DNA of 64,000 nucleotides from Dyadobacter sp. 50-39 (GTDB lineage: Bacteria > Bacteroidota > Bacteroidia > Cytophagales > Spirosomataceae): the NCBI GenBank assembly GCA_001898145.1, contig MKSR01000008.1, forward strand, positions 248,001 to 312,000, written 5' to 3'. Under the pieces are notes generated by a model. That model searched no databases, was not told the DNA's origin, and saw only the letters and a list, made by a program, of their open reading frames with translations. Below are positions 25,777 to 35,039 of this stretch, piece by piece. How positions within the stretch are numbered: the stretch's first letter is position 1; the number at the start of each line of letters is the position of its first letter. The position numbers were made by a program, and so were the translations under genes.

Positions 25777-27717
25777 TCAAAGCTTGTTTTCGACAAACAC
25801 CACCTGTGCCCTGTCGGCCTTTCTGATCTTTTTCAGGAAATCGACCCAGGCCGCAAAATCCTTCGATCCGTAGCGTCCGCCGTTCATTACCACTTTCCTC
25901 GCACAAATGAGCTTGTTGTTCTCATAGGTCGTTTTCAGCTCATAGCTGCCGAATGCGGAAGCAATCTGAAATGCCGGCAATGAAGTTTCCAATTTATAGC
26001 TGGCCGGAACTTCGTAAAATACCGTATCAAGATCGGTAAAGTTGTAATCCGAAACGGGAAGGTAGAAATCCGTCGTGCGCTCGCTGGTCGCGGGCAGTTC
26101 AAACGCCCTGCTCATCAGGCTCGGTTTAATGAAGAGCCGGGTACCCGTTTTGGTAGCGCAGTTGCGGACATTCAGGGTGAGCTTTTCGGTAACGGAGGGA
26201 TCATTATCCAGTCCTTCCGCGAACTCGAAATGGCGCAAATCCATACTCGGCAGATTAATGTGGCTCACCAGCCATTTCTCCTGCTCCTCTTTGGTCTGGT
26301 ACTGCATCAGCTGCGTGCGGGCTTCGTGCTGCAAACCGGTGTATATGGCCCGTGTTTCGATGGCACCATCGCCTGTTTCGGAAAGTTTAACCTTCACCTG
26401 GCTGCTCTTTGCATTTTGCGCTGGCTTATAATCCGGTGTCATCACCAGTTTTCCACCTGTGGGCAATACGAGCAAAGCCGGTCGCCCGCCGGTGAAGTTG
26501 CCCATAAAATTGGGCTTCTCGCTGGGGCTTGTGCATTCCAGCCAAACCGTGTCTTTACCTGCCAGCGCGCAGGCGATAACGTGGTTGAAGCGGCTCATCG
26601 GAAAATCGGGACGAATCCTGGCTTCCTTACCTGCACGGATGAGCGCTGCATGTGCAGGTACGCCGGCGACTTTCAATGCCGCCAAAGTAAAATTGGTCAA
26701 TGCCTTGCAATCTCCGTACCCCGTTTTAGCCACCGTGGCAGCGTCGATCGTTTGCCATCCGCCTATACCCAGTTGAATACTCACGTAGCGCGAGCGTCCC
26801 TGCATCCATTTATAGATACGCTCGATCTTCTCCCTGTCCGTACGGGCATCCTTCACCAGCGCTTTCACCTCGTCCTGTACGCCGGCAGGCAATACGTCCC
26901 TACCGGCATTCAAGGTATAGTAAAAACGGCTCAGGTCTTCCCAACTTTTGAAATTACCCCTGTAATCCTGGACTTCAAATTCGGCGGCAGCAGCTTCTAC
27001 CATCGGGGTGCGGTCATATGTCGGCAGCGGGTAAGGCTCGGTGGATTTTTTGCGCACATAGTCTGTGGCGCTCCACTCGTACAGATCCGCACCATCGGCA
27101 TCTTTGGATTTCTTCACCGCGGGTGCTCCATGATACTCCTTGTACCTGAATTCAAATCCCGCCGGCGCCTTGATTCGAAATACCGAATATTCGACAGCGC
27201 ATCCTTCCTCCGGCTCGGGTGTCCAGTTAGGATAAAACATCATATTTCTCGTCCGGATTTCGTGGGCATATTCAATGGTATAAGGATACCGGTAGCTTTT
27301 CTTACCGAAACTGGCACGTTTCACCCTGCCATCGGAAATATCCCCTCCGTTTATACCGTTGCCGTAGTCCTCTATATCGACAGTTCGCAGCCGTTTGACC
27401 AGCTTGCCGTTCTCGTCATACAGAGCACCCGACAAGTCGATTACTTTGTTGAATTTGTCGTAACCTACCGACACGTTTCCATAATGCTCCTCGCCGGTTT
27501 CGTTAAAGATCGTTACCACTAATCGCGTTTTACGCACCGCTTCCGCCTGCGACTTGATATCCCAGAATACTTCATCCACCCGGACGACCGCATCGGCATC
27601 CTGAACCAGCTCTGGCTTGATACGGGCCACATTAAAATCCGATTGCCCCGCCACGGCCAGCGGCCATAACAGACTTACCCCAACTATATATTTCAGGAAT
27701 GGTTTTACTTTTTTCAT
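25777..27717 (-). CDS. DUF3857 and transglutaminase-like exported protein
   Basis: A 646-residue protein with an N-terminal signal peptide (FLKYIVGVSLLWPLAVAGQ). The DUF3857 beta-rich region (about residues 50-230) is followed by a transglutaminase-like domain. The Cys is in TGYGDCKALTNF and the His in SRFNHVIACALAG, with WLECTSPSEK at the third position, where this subfamily, as I recall, commonly has Glu instead of Asp. A C-terminal beta domain follows (DUF2569-like or unassigned). Probable location is the periplasm or cell surface; a peptide or cell-envelope substrate is conceivable but unproven. It lies 15 bp downstream of a paralogue on the same strand. Confidence 0.85.
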   Translation of the reverse strand: MKKVKPFLKYIVGVSLLWPLAVAGQSDFNVARIKPELVQDADAVVRVDEVFWDIKSQAEAVRKTRLVVTIFNETGEEHYGNVSVGYDKFNKVIDLSGALYDENGKLVKRLRTVDIEDYGNGINGGDISDGRVKRASFGKKSYRYPYTIEYAHEIRTRNMMFYPNWTPEPEEGCAVEYSVFRIKAPAGFEFRYKEYHGAPAVKKSKDADGADLYEWSATDYVRKKSTEPYPLPTYDRTPMVEAAAAEFEVQDYRGNFKSWEDLSRFYYTLNAGRDVLPAGVQDEVKALVKDARTDREKIERIYKWMQGRSRYVSIQLGIGGWQTIDAATVAKTGYGDCKALTNFTLAALKVAGVPAHAALIRAGKEARIRPDFPMSRFNHVIACALAGKDTVWLECTSPSEKPNFMGNFTGGRPALLVLPTGGKLVMTPDYKPAQNAKSSQVKVKLSETGDGAIETRAIYTGLQHEARTQLMQYQTKEEQEKWLVSHINLPSMDLRHFEFAEGLDNDPSVTEKLTLNVRNCATKTGTRLFIKPSLMSRAFELPATSERTTDFYLPVSDYNFTDLDTVFYEVPASYKLETSLPAFQIASAFGSYELKTTYENNKLICARKVVMNGGRYGSKDFAAWVDFLKKIRKADRAQVVFVENKL

Positions 27718-27732
27718 TAAAACAGGATACTA

Positions 27733-29772
27733 TTAAATGTTCTTTTTCTTGATCACCAATGGCTGCGCGTGCTTCTGCACCACACGCTCGAAGAATTCTT
27801 TCAGATCTCCATATTCTTCGGGTAAAAAGCGGGTGCGGCTGACCTGGATCATCGTATTGACCTGGATCACATTGCCAACCTGCCGTACCTGATAAGAAAA
27901 TTTACCGCCTTTCTCGGGGAGCACAACGATCTCGGCTTTCGGCATTTCTTCGAGCGCATAACCTTCGGGCAGGGTAAAATTGCCGATGAAGGATGCCGAA
28001 ATGCCCGTTCCGAGGTCGATCGGATAAATGCGGTCCTTGGATTTCAAAGGGTTTTTCGTCCATCTGCCTGCCATAATCGGGTTAAAATAAAACACGCCCG
28101 GAGATGCATTTTCATCTTCCAGCTCAAAATCACAACTCACGTTCACCGTGCCTTTGAGGTCTTCGGCCTTGTTCTTGATAACCAGATTCTGGATTTTCCA
28201 CTCTGGCACCTCCTTTTTCAACGCCTCGTGGAAAATATTATCGGTTTCCGCAGCGTAGGTCGATCGCCAGTCGAGGGCTTCGTAGCCGCCGTAGGAAATG
28301 CTGTAACTGCCCTTCACGATGCCATCTTCCGGAACGATGTTGGCGGTAATCATTTCCAGTTTGCTCTGCGAATCAGCCGGGTTGATCTCTATAAAGCGGC
28401 CTACCCCTTTTTTCGGGATCAGCCTTCCAAAGGCGTTCAATGTGCGCTCAGGCAATAATCCCGGTTTGGCGAACGGCACCGACGCATCCAGAAAATAGGT
28501 TTTTTCGCCTACCCGCGCCTGTGCAATCACATAGTTGAAACTATCGATCAACGGGATATACTGGTTCAGCTGCCCATGCGAGCGCGTACTGAGCAATACG
28601 GGATCGCATTCCACGTCCAATTCCCGCAACAGCACGGTCAGCATCAGGTTAATGTCGCATGCATTACCTTTCCGGTTGTCATAAGCCTTTTTAATACCAT
28701 CCCCGGAATACAGCCCCGAGTACCCGTCCCATTTCATATGATCCTGAATATGCTTGTAAGCGAGCGTCATCCGCTCTGCCGGGTCAGTTGTTTTCTGGGC
28801 GATTTCGTCGCGTATTTCCTTCAAAAAGCCGCTGCGACGGAGTTCTCCGCCAAACCACTTGGCCTCGTCCAGCGTCCTGTCTACATTTTCCCAGGTTTGG
28901 GAATAGTTCTTGACCATCCCCCCGGGCACCCGCACGGTTGCCAGTTCAAAGGCAATTTTTGACAAATAGTCCGCCTCCGTCGTAATGTAGGGCTCATTGA
29001 CGAAAGCCGGCGCGTCCTTCACCACAAACCGGTAAGACCTTCCCCCTCCGTCGAACCTGGAATGTCCGACCGACACATTGGTGGCTTCCTGGTTATTGAT
29101 ATGAAGCTGCAGGTAACCTCCCATTGTCATTTTATAATCGAGGAAGTCGGGGACTACGATGTTGTATTCACTCCATCTGGAAGGGATCGACGATTGAAAA
29201 ACCCATGGGCTTGGCTCGTTTTTAACGTTCATGGGCGACACTACCGAGTAGGTGTACTCGATAATCGAACCTTTTTTGACATTCGGAAGGTTAAACTTGG
29301 TAGTAGCGATCGATTCCGCGGTTTTTTCACGCCGAACAGTCTTTTTGTCGAGTTCGGTACGGACGATCTGGTCGTTTTCGAGGTTGTAGGTGTAACCTTT
29401 CAGGTCTTCCACCCACTCCTGTTCCTTGTAGCTGGGCCCCTCGTAGCATGGGATACCCGCGGAAGCCCGCGCAAGCGCCGATTCTTTAAGGATTTTGATC
29501 CGGACCCAGATGTTGGTGGTCATGAGAAGCCCTTTCTGATCGTCGTAGGTAAAGTTCACTTTACCGCGGTCGTAGAGGTAAACGGCGTCGGCAGTACTGT
29601 CGCCGGGGTAGGCGGTCATTTCAAGGGAAACACGGTCGATCAAGCCCAGCTTGGGCTTGAAATCATCTTGTCCAAAAGCCTGAAAACCAAGGAAAAGAAA
29701 AAGAAACGGGATGGATAAAACACTACCGCGGAACCGACCGGACAGTCTGGTAGGAAGTAAAGAATTAATCAT
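27733..29772 (-). CDS. DUF3857-domain exported protein, paralogue with altered triad
   Basis: About 679 residues starting at ATG 29772 (MINSLLPTRL); a TTG 24 bp upstream is open but less likely. A signal peptide ends at QAFGQ. The layout matches the downstream gene: DUF3857 (about 60-240), then a transglutaminase-like fold with Cys in RKGNACDINLML. Where the neighbour has FNHVI this protein reads FNYVIAQARV, so the catalytic His is a Tyr, while FLDASVP supplies the Asp. The protein is therefore unlikely to be a conventional transglutaminase or protease; I recall the same Tyr in other members of this subfamily. The two genes appear co-transcribed, 15 bp apart. Confidence 0.85.
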   Translation of the reverse strand: MINSLLPTRLSGRFRGSVLSIPFLFLFLGFQAFGQDDFKPKLGLIDRVSLEMTAYPGDSTADAVYLYDRGKVNFTYDDQKGLLMTTNIWVRIKILKESALARASAGIPCYEGPSYKEQEWVEDLKGYTYNLENDQIVRTELDKKTVRREKTAESIATTKFNLPNVKKGSIIEYTYSVVSPMNVKNEPSPWVFQSSIPSRWSEYNIVVPDFLDYKMTMGGYLQLHINNQEATNVSVGHSRFDGGGRSYRFVVKDAPAFVNEPYITTEADYLSKIAFELATVRVPGGMVKNYSQTWENVDRTLDEAKWFGGELRRSGFLKEIRDEIAQKTTDPAERMTLAYKHIQDHMKWDGYSGLYSGDGIKKAYDNRKGNACDINLMLTVLLRELDVECDPVLLSTRSHGQLNQYIPLIDSFNYVIAQARVGEKTYFLDASVPFAKPGLLPERTLNAFGRLIPKKGVGRFIEINPADSQSKLEMITANIVPEDGIVKGSYSISYGGYEALDWRSTYAAETDNIFHEALKKEVPEWKIQNLVIKNKAEDLKGTVNVSCDFELEDENASPGVFYFNPIMAGRWTKNPLKSKDRIYPIDLGTGISASFIGNFTLPEGYALEEMPKAEIVVLPEKGGKFSYQVRQVGNVIQVNTMIQVSRTRFLPEEYGDLKEFFERVVQKHAQPLVIKKKNI

Positions 29773-29904
29773 GAACAAGTAGATGAGGAGTAACAAAATT
29801 CATGCATTATCGTACAGTTATTTCGATTTTCAAAGAGAACTTATCACCGAATCGTGATTTTTTTTCACCTAAACCGAAAATGGCCGAATACGGATTTTAA
29901 TGCC

Positions 29905-29912
29905 TAATTTTG
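29905..29912 (+). promoter_or_regulatory. Possible -7 box before the Gfo/Idh/MocA gene
   Basis: TAATTTTG matches TAnnTTTG and lies 74 bp before the chosen ATG, in the divergent region between this gene and the DUF3857 pair. No matching -33 element is obvious, so the assignment is weak. Confidence 0.3.
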
Positions 29913-29985
29913 ACACACAAACAAGGCTGCATGGTTGCATGCACTTGTTCCTCTAACCCATAATCTTAACATTTATCTTTACTCT

Positions 29986-31077
29986 ATGTCATCTTTTGAA
30001 AACCAAGGCCCCATCCGCGTACTGGTAGTCGGTTGCGGGAATATGGGTGCTTCCCATGCCTTTGCCTACCAGCTTCTGGATGGTTTCGAGATCTGCGGGA
30101 TCGTTTCGACCGGAAAAAGCAAGGAGGTACTCAATGAGAAACTCGGCGGCGGCTACGCCCTCTTCAATGACTACCAAGCAGCATTGGACGAGACAAAGCC
30201 CGACGCGGTATGCATTTCCACCTACCCGGATACGCACGAGGATTTCGCTATCCGGGCGCTCGAAGCCGGTGCGCATGTGTTCATCGAAAAACCGCTTGCC
30301 GATACCGTAGAAGGCGCAAAGCGCGTGGTGGAAGCAGCCAAAAAGGCGAACAAAAAAGTGGTAGTAGGATACATTCTCCGCGTACACCCGTCGTGGGAAC
30401 GTTTCGTAACGGAAGCGCAAGGCCTGGGCAAGCCGCTGGTGATGCGTATGAACCTCAACCAGCAAAGCCATGGCTACATGTGGGGCGTTCACCGCAACCT
30501 GATGAAAAGCCTCAGCCCGATCGTGGATTGCGGCGTACATTATATCGATGTGATGTGCCAGATGACCCGCTCGAAACCGCTTCGCGTGAATGCGATCGGA
30601 GCGCGCCTCACCGAAGACATTCCGGCAGGAAATTACAATTACGGACAGCTGCAAATCTGGTTTGAAGATGGTTCGGTAGGCTGGTATGAAGCCGGCTGGG
30701 GCCCGATGATCAGCGAAACGGCGTTTTTTGTGAAGGATGTGATCGGACCGAAAGGGTCCGCATCGATCGTGGCAAAAGATGCAGGCGGCAGCGGTAAGTC
30801 GTCGTCTGTTGAGGCACATACGAAAACAGAATCGATACGTGTACACCATGCCGACCTGAATGGCTCGGATGAATTTGTGAAAGAAGATACCTGGATCAAT
30901 CTGGAAGACGAGCCGGATCACCAGGAGCTTTGCAACCGGGAGCAGCGCTACTTCTTCCGCGCCATTACCGAAGACCTCGACCTGACCGATCACCTGCAGG
31001 ATGCGGTGACCAGCCTGCAAATCGCCTTTGCTTGTGACGAGTCGGTGAAGACCGGCCGCACGGTAGATCTGGCCTGA
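29986..31077 (+). CDS. Gfo/Idh/MocA-family NAD(P)-dependent oxidoreductase
   Basis: About 363 residues from ATG 29986 (MSSFENQGPIRVLVVGCGNM); an upstream ATG at 29935 adds 17 unlikely residues and lies close to a -7 box. The N-terminal Rossmann domain has VLVVGCGNMGASHA, and the family EKP motif is in HVFIEKPLADT (Lys interacts with cofactor and substrate). The C-terminal alpha/beta domain has SPIVDCGVHYIDVM, with the His expected near the active site. Members oxidise or reduce sugars, inositols or related polyols. The substrate is unknown, but its position just upstream of a SusCD pair suggests carbohydrate metabolism. A strong terminator follows. Confidence 0.92.
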   Translation: MSSFENQGPIRVLVVGCGNMGASHAFAYQLLDGFEICGIVSTGKSKEVLNEKLGGGYALFNDYQAALDETKPDAVCISTYPDTHEDFAIRALEAGAHVFIEKPLADTVEGAKRVVEAAKKANKKVVVGYILRVHPSWERFVTEAQGLGKPLVMRMNLNQQSHGYMWGVHRNLMKSLSPIVDCGVHYIDVMCQMTRSKPLRVNAIGARLTEDIPAGNYNYGQLQIWFEDGSVGWYEAGWGPMISETAFFVKDVIGPKGSASIVAKDAGGSGKSSSVEAHTKTESIRVHHADLNGSDEFVKEDTWINLEDEPDHQELCNREQRYFFRAITEDLDLTDHLQDAVTSLQIAFACDESVKTGRTVDLA

Positions 31078-31095
31078 TCAGCAGCTTATCGTTTT

Positions 31096-31130
31096 AAGCC
31101 CCGCTTCGAATTCCGGAGCGGGGCTTTCTT
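31096..31130 (+). terminator. Intrinsic terminator of the Gfo/Idh/MocA gene
   Basis: AAGCCCCGCT (31096-31105) pairs with AGCGGGGCTT (31117-31126) around an 11-base loop and is followed by TTCTT. It closes the transcript 19 bp after the stop codon. Confidence 0.8.
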
Positions 31131-31290
31131 ATATCATTTTAGCTAAAATCAGTTACATTTGAGACGATTCTTATAGGATTTTCACCAAATGCCGACACTG
31201 TTATCAAGGTGAAAATCCGTCCCGTTTTTATCCAATATTAACCTGTAACTAGTTGATTTTGCGTAATGAAAGGGTAATTTTCTATAATGA

Positions 31291-31310
31291 TTATGCAAAC
31301 GTTTGCATAA
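31291..31310. promoter_or_regulatory. Perfect 20-bp palindrome, LacI-family operator type
   Basis: TTATGCAAACGTTTGCATAA reads identically on both strands. The core TGCAAACGTTTGCA has the central CG and half-sites of LacI/GalR/CcpA-type operators. It lies 480 bp before the second susC ATG and 165 bp after the preceding terminator, so it most likely controls the susCD unit. No LacI-family gene is in this window, so the regulator would be encoded elsewhere. Confidence 0.65.
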
Positions 31311-31670
31311 ATAATTCTGCATTTTTCCTCGGGCTTTATTCGAAATCTATTGTTAAATATTATAATATTGCAACGCGTTTTCTTAAAGACTTTTACTAAT
31401 ACTAACTGACACCACGTATTAATTGAAGTAATTACCAGGCAGACAACCGGTGCAGTCCCGAGAATTTGCCGTCCATTCCATCCTCCGTCGGAGAAAAACG
31501 CTAAGTATCTTTTGCCTTTTTTGACATAGTGCTGTCAGGATCTGTGATCACGATTTGATTTCAAAAACTTGGCAAGGATAATTGCGGCCTTGACGGAATG
31601 TGATTTATTGAATACCAACTATAATTATTTAACTACTCACCGAAACATTTTTAACTGTAAACCGTAAACT

Positions 31671-31757
31671 ATGATTAAACAAAAAACGCAAAAGCCTGAC
31701 GAACAGAGATCTAAGACTAAAATTCGTGTTTTCCAAGACTGCATGAGAAACGTTTAA
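31671..31757 (+). CDS. Possible 28-residue leader peptide before susC
   Basis: ATG at 31671 opens a 28-codon frame (MIKQKTQKPDEQRSKTKIRV...), basic and hydrophilic, ending at TAA 31757, only 13 bp before the susC ATG. No signal peptide or known family. It could be a regulatory upstream ORF or a chance frame; coupling to susC translation is inference from spacing. Confidence 0.3.
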   Translation: MIKQKTQKPDEQRSKTKIRVFQDCMRNV

Positions 31758-31770
31758 CAAGCCTTACTAC

Positions 31771-34700
31771 ATGAAAAATACCGATACCAATCAATGGTTG
31801 CTCCAAATGAGGAGCATCCGTAATTCTCTATTGCTCCTGCCCGCGCTCGCAAGCCCCTTGCTGGTGAACGCAGCCCTCGCCAACTCCGGCATTACCACTA
31901 CGATCCGCGCGGATAAAACCATCAAAGGAAAAATTACCGACAAGGAAACCGGTGACGGTCTCCCAGGCGTAAACGTGGTAGTGAAGGGTACCAGCAGTGG
32001 TACCACCACCGACGGAGAAGGTAACTACACACTTTCCGTACCTGACAACGCCACGCTGGTTTTCAGCTTTGTAGGTTACGTTAGTCAGGAACTTCCGGTG
32101 GGTAACCGCACTTCCCTCGATGTTTCTTTGGCACCTGATTCCAAAGCCCTTAGCGAAGTGGTCGTAATCGGGTACGGTACCGCGAAGAAATCCGACCTTA
32201 CGGGCTCGGTAGGTTCCGTAAAAGAAGAACAACTGAGAGAGCGTCCGGCTCCTTCCCTGAACCAGGCATTGCAGGGTAAAATCTCGGGTGTGCAGGTGAA
32301 CGTCAACTCGGGTCGCCCGGGTGGTCGCGCCAACGTACGTATCCGTGGTTTCAGCTCCATCAACTCGTCCAACAACCCGTTGTACGTGGTGGATGGTGTA
32401 ATGCTCCCGCAAGGTAACCAGAACCAGCAGAGTCAGGCGATCGACTTCATCAACCCGAACGACATCGTGTCGGTAGAGGTGTTGAAAGATGCGTCGTCGA
32501 CGGCTATCTATGGTGCGCGTGGTGCCAACGGGGTAATCATGATCACGACCAAAAGAGGTAAATCCGGCGAAAGCACCATTACTTACGGCCTCGACCTGAG
32601 CGTTCCGAAAGTGGGTCCGAAAAGAGCGAAAGTACTCAACGCCCAGGAATACATGGAGGTGGAAGACCTCGCCTACAAGAACATGGAGAAGTTCGACAAA
32701 GCAGGCTGGGATGCGGGTAAGTACAAAACCCACGATCCGCTCGTGCGTCGTGCACAGCTGTTGGCTGCCCACCCGGATGTTTTCACAAAACGCGCGGACG
32801 GCACATTTGCGCCGAACTACGATACCGACTGGTTCGACGAATCGACCCAGCACCGCGTTTCTCAAAACCACCAGCTGGGTTTCAGCGGCGGTAACGAGAG
32901 AACGACTTACTCGTTGTCACTCAACTACCGCGATGACCAGGGTTTGATCAAAACGTCTTACCTGAAACGCTATTCGACCCGTTTCAGCATCGACGACCAG
33001 GTTAAAAAATGGTTGCGCCTCGGTGGTACATTGAGCTACAACAACCAGGCTGAAAACCTTGTCGACATCAACGACGCCGTACCTCGTCAGATGGTAGAGG
33101 ACTTCCCTTTCCTTCCTGTGAAATGGCCGGATGGATCTTACGCCAACAACCGCGACTATCCGGGCGCTGAGGGCTCATTCAGCTCGGTACACCGTTTAAT
33201 GGGTCGTAAATACAACCTGAACACGCAAACTACTCTCGGAAGCCTTTACGGAAACGTTACCCTTGCAAAAGGCCTCGAATTCCGTTCGGTATTGGGTATA
33301 AACGTGATCAACCAGGAGGTTAACCAGTCGCAAACGCGCACATTGACGCCTAACGAACTGGGTACTGCCAGAAAAGAAACCAGAAGAGAGACTTTCTGGT
33401 CATGGGAAAACTTGTTGACCTACAACAAAACATTCGGTATCCACTCGATCAATGCCCTCGCAGGTATCTCATGGCAGGAAACCAATGTTGCCACAACCGG
33501 TGTCGGTGCGCAGAACTTCTCGACTGACTACTATACTTTCGATAACCTTGGAGCAGGATCGGTAGCGCCTTCGTCCAACCCTTACGTATCAGGTGCATCC
33601 CGTTTTGCATTTAACTCGTACTTCGGTCGTTTGAACTATACCTTGCTCGACAAATACCTGGTAACGGTAACAGGCCGTGCGGATGGTTCTTCGAAATTCG
33701 GGGATAACCACAAGTTTGCATTCTTCCCTTCTGCGGCCCTTGCATGGAAAGTGTCTGACGAAGAGTTCCTGAAAGGCAACCCGATCATTTCAAGTCTGAA
33801 ACTTCGTACCAGCTACGGTTTGACCGGTAACTCGGAAATTCCTCCCTACTCGTCACTCGGCTTGCTGAGATCCAACTATGCTGCGGTTTACGGCGACACC
33901 CGTTTCGGCGGAACCGGTATCAACAGGCTTGCGAACAACGATTTGCGTTGGGAAAAGACAGCTCAGACAGACGGTGGTCTGGAAATCAGCTTCCTCAAAG
34001 GAAGAATCTCTCTCGAAGCGGATTACTACTACCGCAAAACCACCGACATGCTCCTCGATGCACCGGTACCACGTACCAGCGGTTATGCGACCATCCGTCG
34101 TAACATCGGTTCTATGGAGAACAAAGGTTTCGAGTTTGGTTTGAACACGGTTAACATCGAAAAGCAGAACTTCTCATGGAACACCAGCTTCAATATCTCG
34201 TTCAACAGAAACAAAGTATTGGCACTGGCAACCCCTGCGGATATCTTCGGAGTGGGTGGTCCTTCGATCACCAACCAGACGAGCGTAATCCGTATCGGCG
34301 AACCTGCGGGTGCATTCTGGGGATTGACCCGTTTGGGTACCTGGAGTGAAGCGGAAGCCGACCAGGCTGCGAAGTTCACCAGCTACCGTGGTAACCTGAA
34401 AATGCTTCCGGGTGACATCAAATACAAAGACGTGAACGGCGACAATGCGATCACCGACGCTGACCGCGGCATTATCGGTAACGGTTCTCCGAAAGGATGG
34501 GGATCACTTTCCAACAGTGTCCGTTTCCATGGCTTCGACCTGACCCTCGACCTGCAATTCTCGTACGGAAACGACCTGATGGATATGAACCTGCACGCCA
34601 GCGAAGACCGCCAGGCATTGGCTAACAGCTACGCCACCGTACTGGATGCATGGACTCCCACAAACCAGAACACGCCGATCGCACAAATCCGCGATACCAA

Positions 34701-35001
34701 GGCTGGTTACGTGACCAATGTGGATACCCGCTGGATCTTCGACGGTTCGTTCATCCGCGGCCGCAACCTGTTGCTGGGTTACAACTTCCCATCGGAAATT
34801 GCGAGCAAGCTAAAAATGAGCAAACTGAGACTTTACGTTTCTGCTCAGAACTTCTTCATCATCAGCAAGTATCCGTTCGGCGATCCGGAGCAGACTCCTA
34901 TCCGTGGTGGCGATGGCGACAACGTGTTCTCTCAAGGTATGATCTGGCACAGCTATCCTAAGCCAACTACGTTCATGGGAGGTATTCAGGTTGCATTCTA
35001 A
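31771..35001 (+). CDS. SusC/RagA-family TonB-linked outer membrane protein
   Basis: A 1076-residue TonB-dependent transporter. The N-terminal signal region (about residues 1-38) is followed by a carboxypeptidase-D-like domain (about 49-125: TIKGKITDKETGDGLPGVNV), the TonB-box-like EVVVIGYGT (about 129-137), a plug ending near ANGVIMITTKRGK and a barrel finishing in GGIQVAF. The codon use is strikingly biased (repeated GGT, CGT, AAC, CTG) compared with the first susC, as expected for a highly expressed gene. The partner susD starts 38 bp downstream and is intact. Ligand unknown. Confidence 0.96.
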   Translation: MKNTDTNQWLLQMRSIRNSLLLLPALASPLLVNAALANSGITTTIRADKTIKGKITDKETGDGLPGVNVVVKGTSSGTTTDGEGNYTLSVPDNATLVFSFVGYVSQELPVGNRTSLDVSLAPDSKALSEVVVIGYGTAKKSDLTGSVGSVKEEQLRERPAPSLNQALQGKISGVQVNVNSGRPGGRANVRIRGFSSINSSNNPLYVVDGVMLPQGNQNQQSQAIDFINPNDIVSVEVLKDASSTAIYGARGANGVIMITTKRGKSGESTITYGLDLSVPKVGPKRAKVLNAQEYMEVEDLAYKNMEKFDKAGWDAGKYKTHDPLVRRAQLLAAHPDVFTKRADGTFAPNYDTDWFDESTQHRVSQNHQLGFSGGNERTTYSLSLNYRDDQGLIKTSYLKRYSTRFSIDDQVKKWLRLGGTLSYNNQAENLVDINDAVPRQMVEDFPFLPVKWPDGSYANNRDYPGAEGSFSSVHRLMGRKYNLNTQTTLGSLYGNVTLAKGLEFRSVLGINVINQEVNQSQTRTLTPNELGTARKETRRETFWSWENLLTYNKTFGIHSINALAGISWQETNVATTGVGAQNFSTDYYTFDNLGAGSVAPSSNPYVSGASRFAFNSYFGRLNYTLLDKYLVTVTGRADGSSKFGDNHKFAFFPSAALAWKVSDEEFLKGNPIISSLKLRTSYGLTGNSEIPPYSSLGLLRSNYAAVYGDTRFGGTGINRLANNDLRWEKTAQTDGGLEISFLKGRISLEADYYYRKTTDMLLDAPVPRTSGYATIRRNIGSMENKGFEFGLNTVNIEKQNFSWNTSFNISFNRNKVLALATPADIFGVGGPSITNQTSVIRIGEPAGAFWGLTRLGTWSEAEADQAAKFTSYRGNLKMLPGDIKYKDVNGDNAITDADRGIIGNGSPKGWGSLSNSVRFHGFDLTLDLQFSYGNDLMDMNLHASEDRQALANSYATVLDAWTPTNQNTPIAQIRDTKAGYVTNVDTRWIFDGSFIRGRNLLLGYNFPSEIASKLKMSKLRLYVSAQNFFIISKYPFGDPEQTPIRGGDGDNVFSQGMIWHSYPKPTTFMGGIQVAF

Positions 35002-35039
35002 TCAACGGGACCGTTGCATCATTCAAAATGACATTCAGC

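Larger units (their letters stand above)
31131..31770 (+). promoter_or_regulatory. Long leader region of the second susC gene
   Basis: These 640 bases contain no large gene. They hold a 20-bp palindrome (31291-31310), an AT-rich stretch around 31350-31400 where a promoter is likely but no exact TAnnTTTG box is seen, the decamer AACTACTCAC at 31631-31640 shared with the first susC leader, and a 28-codon reading frame at 31671-31757. The segment 31435-31500 is rich in short complementary pieces, but no known riboswitch could be matched by eye. Confidence 0.5.

Noticed and set aside
31435-31500. Riboswitch (for example cobalamin type) in the susC leader
   Set aside because: The needed conserved boxes could not be matched by eye; only short complementary pieces are present.
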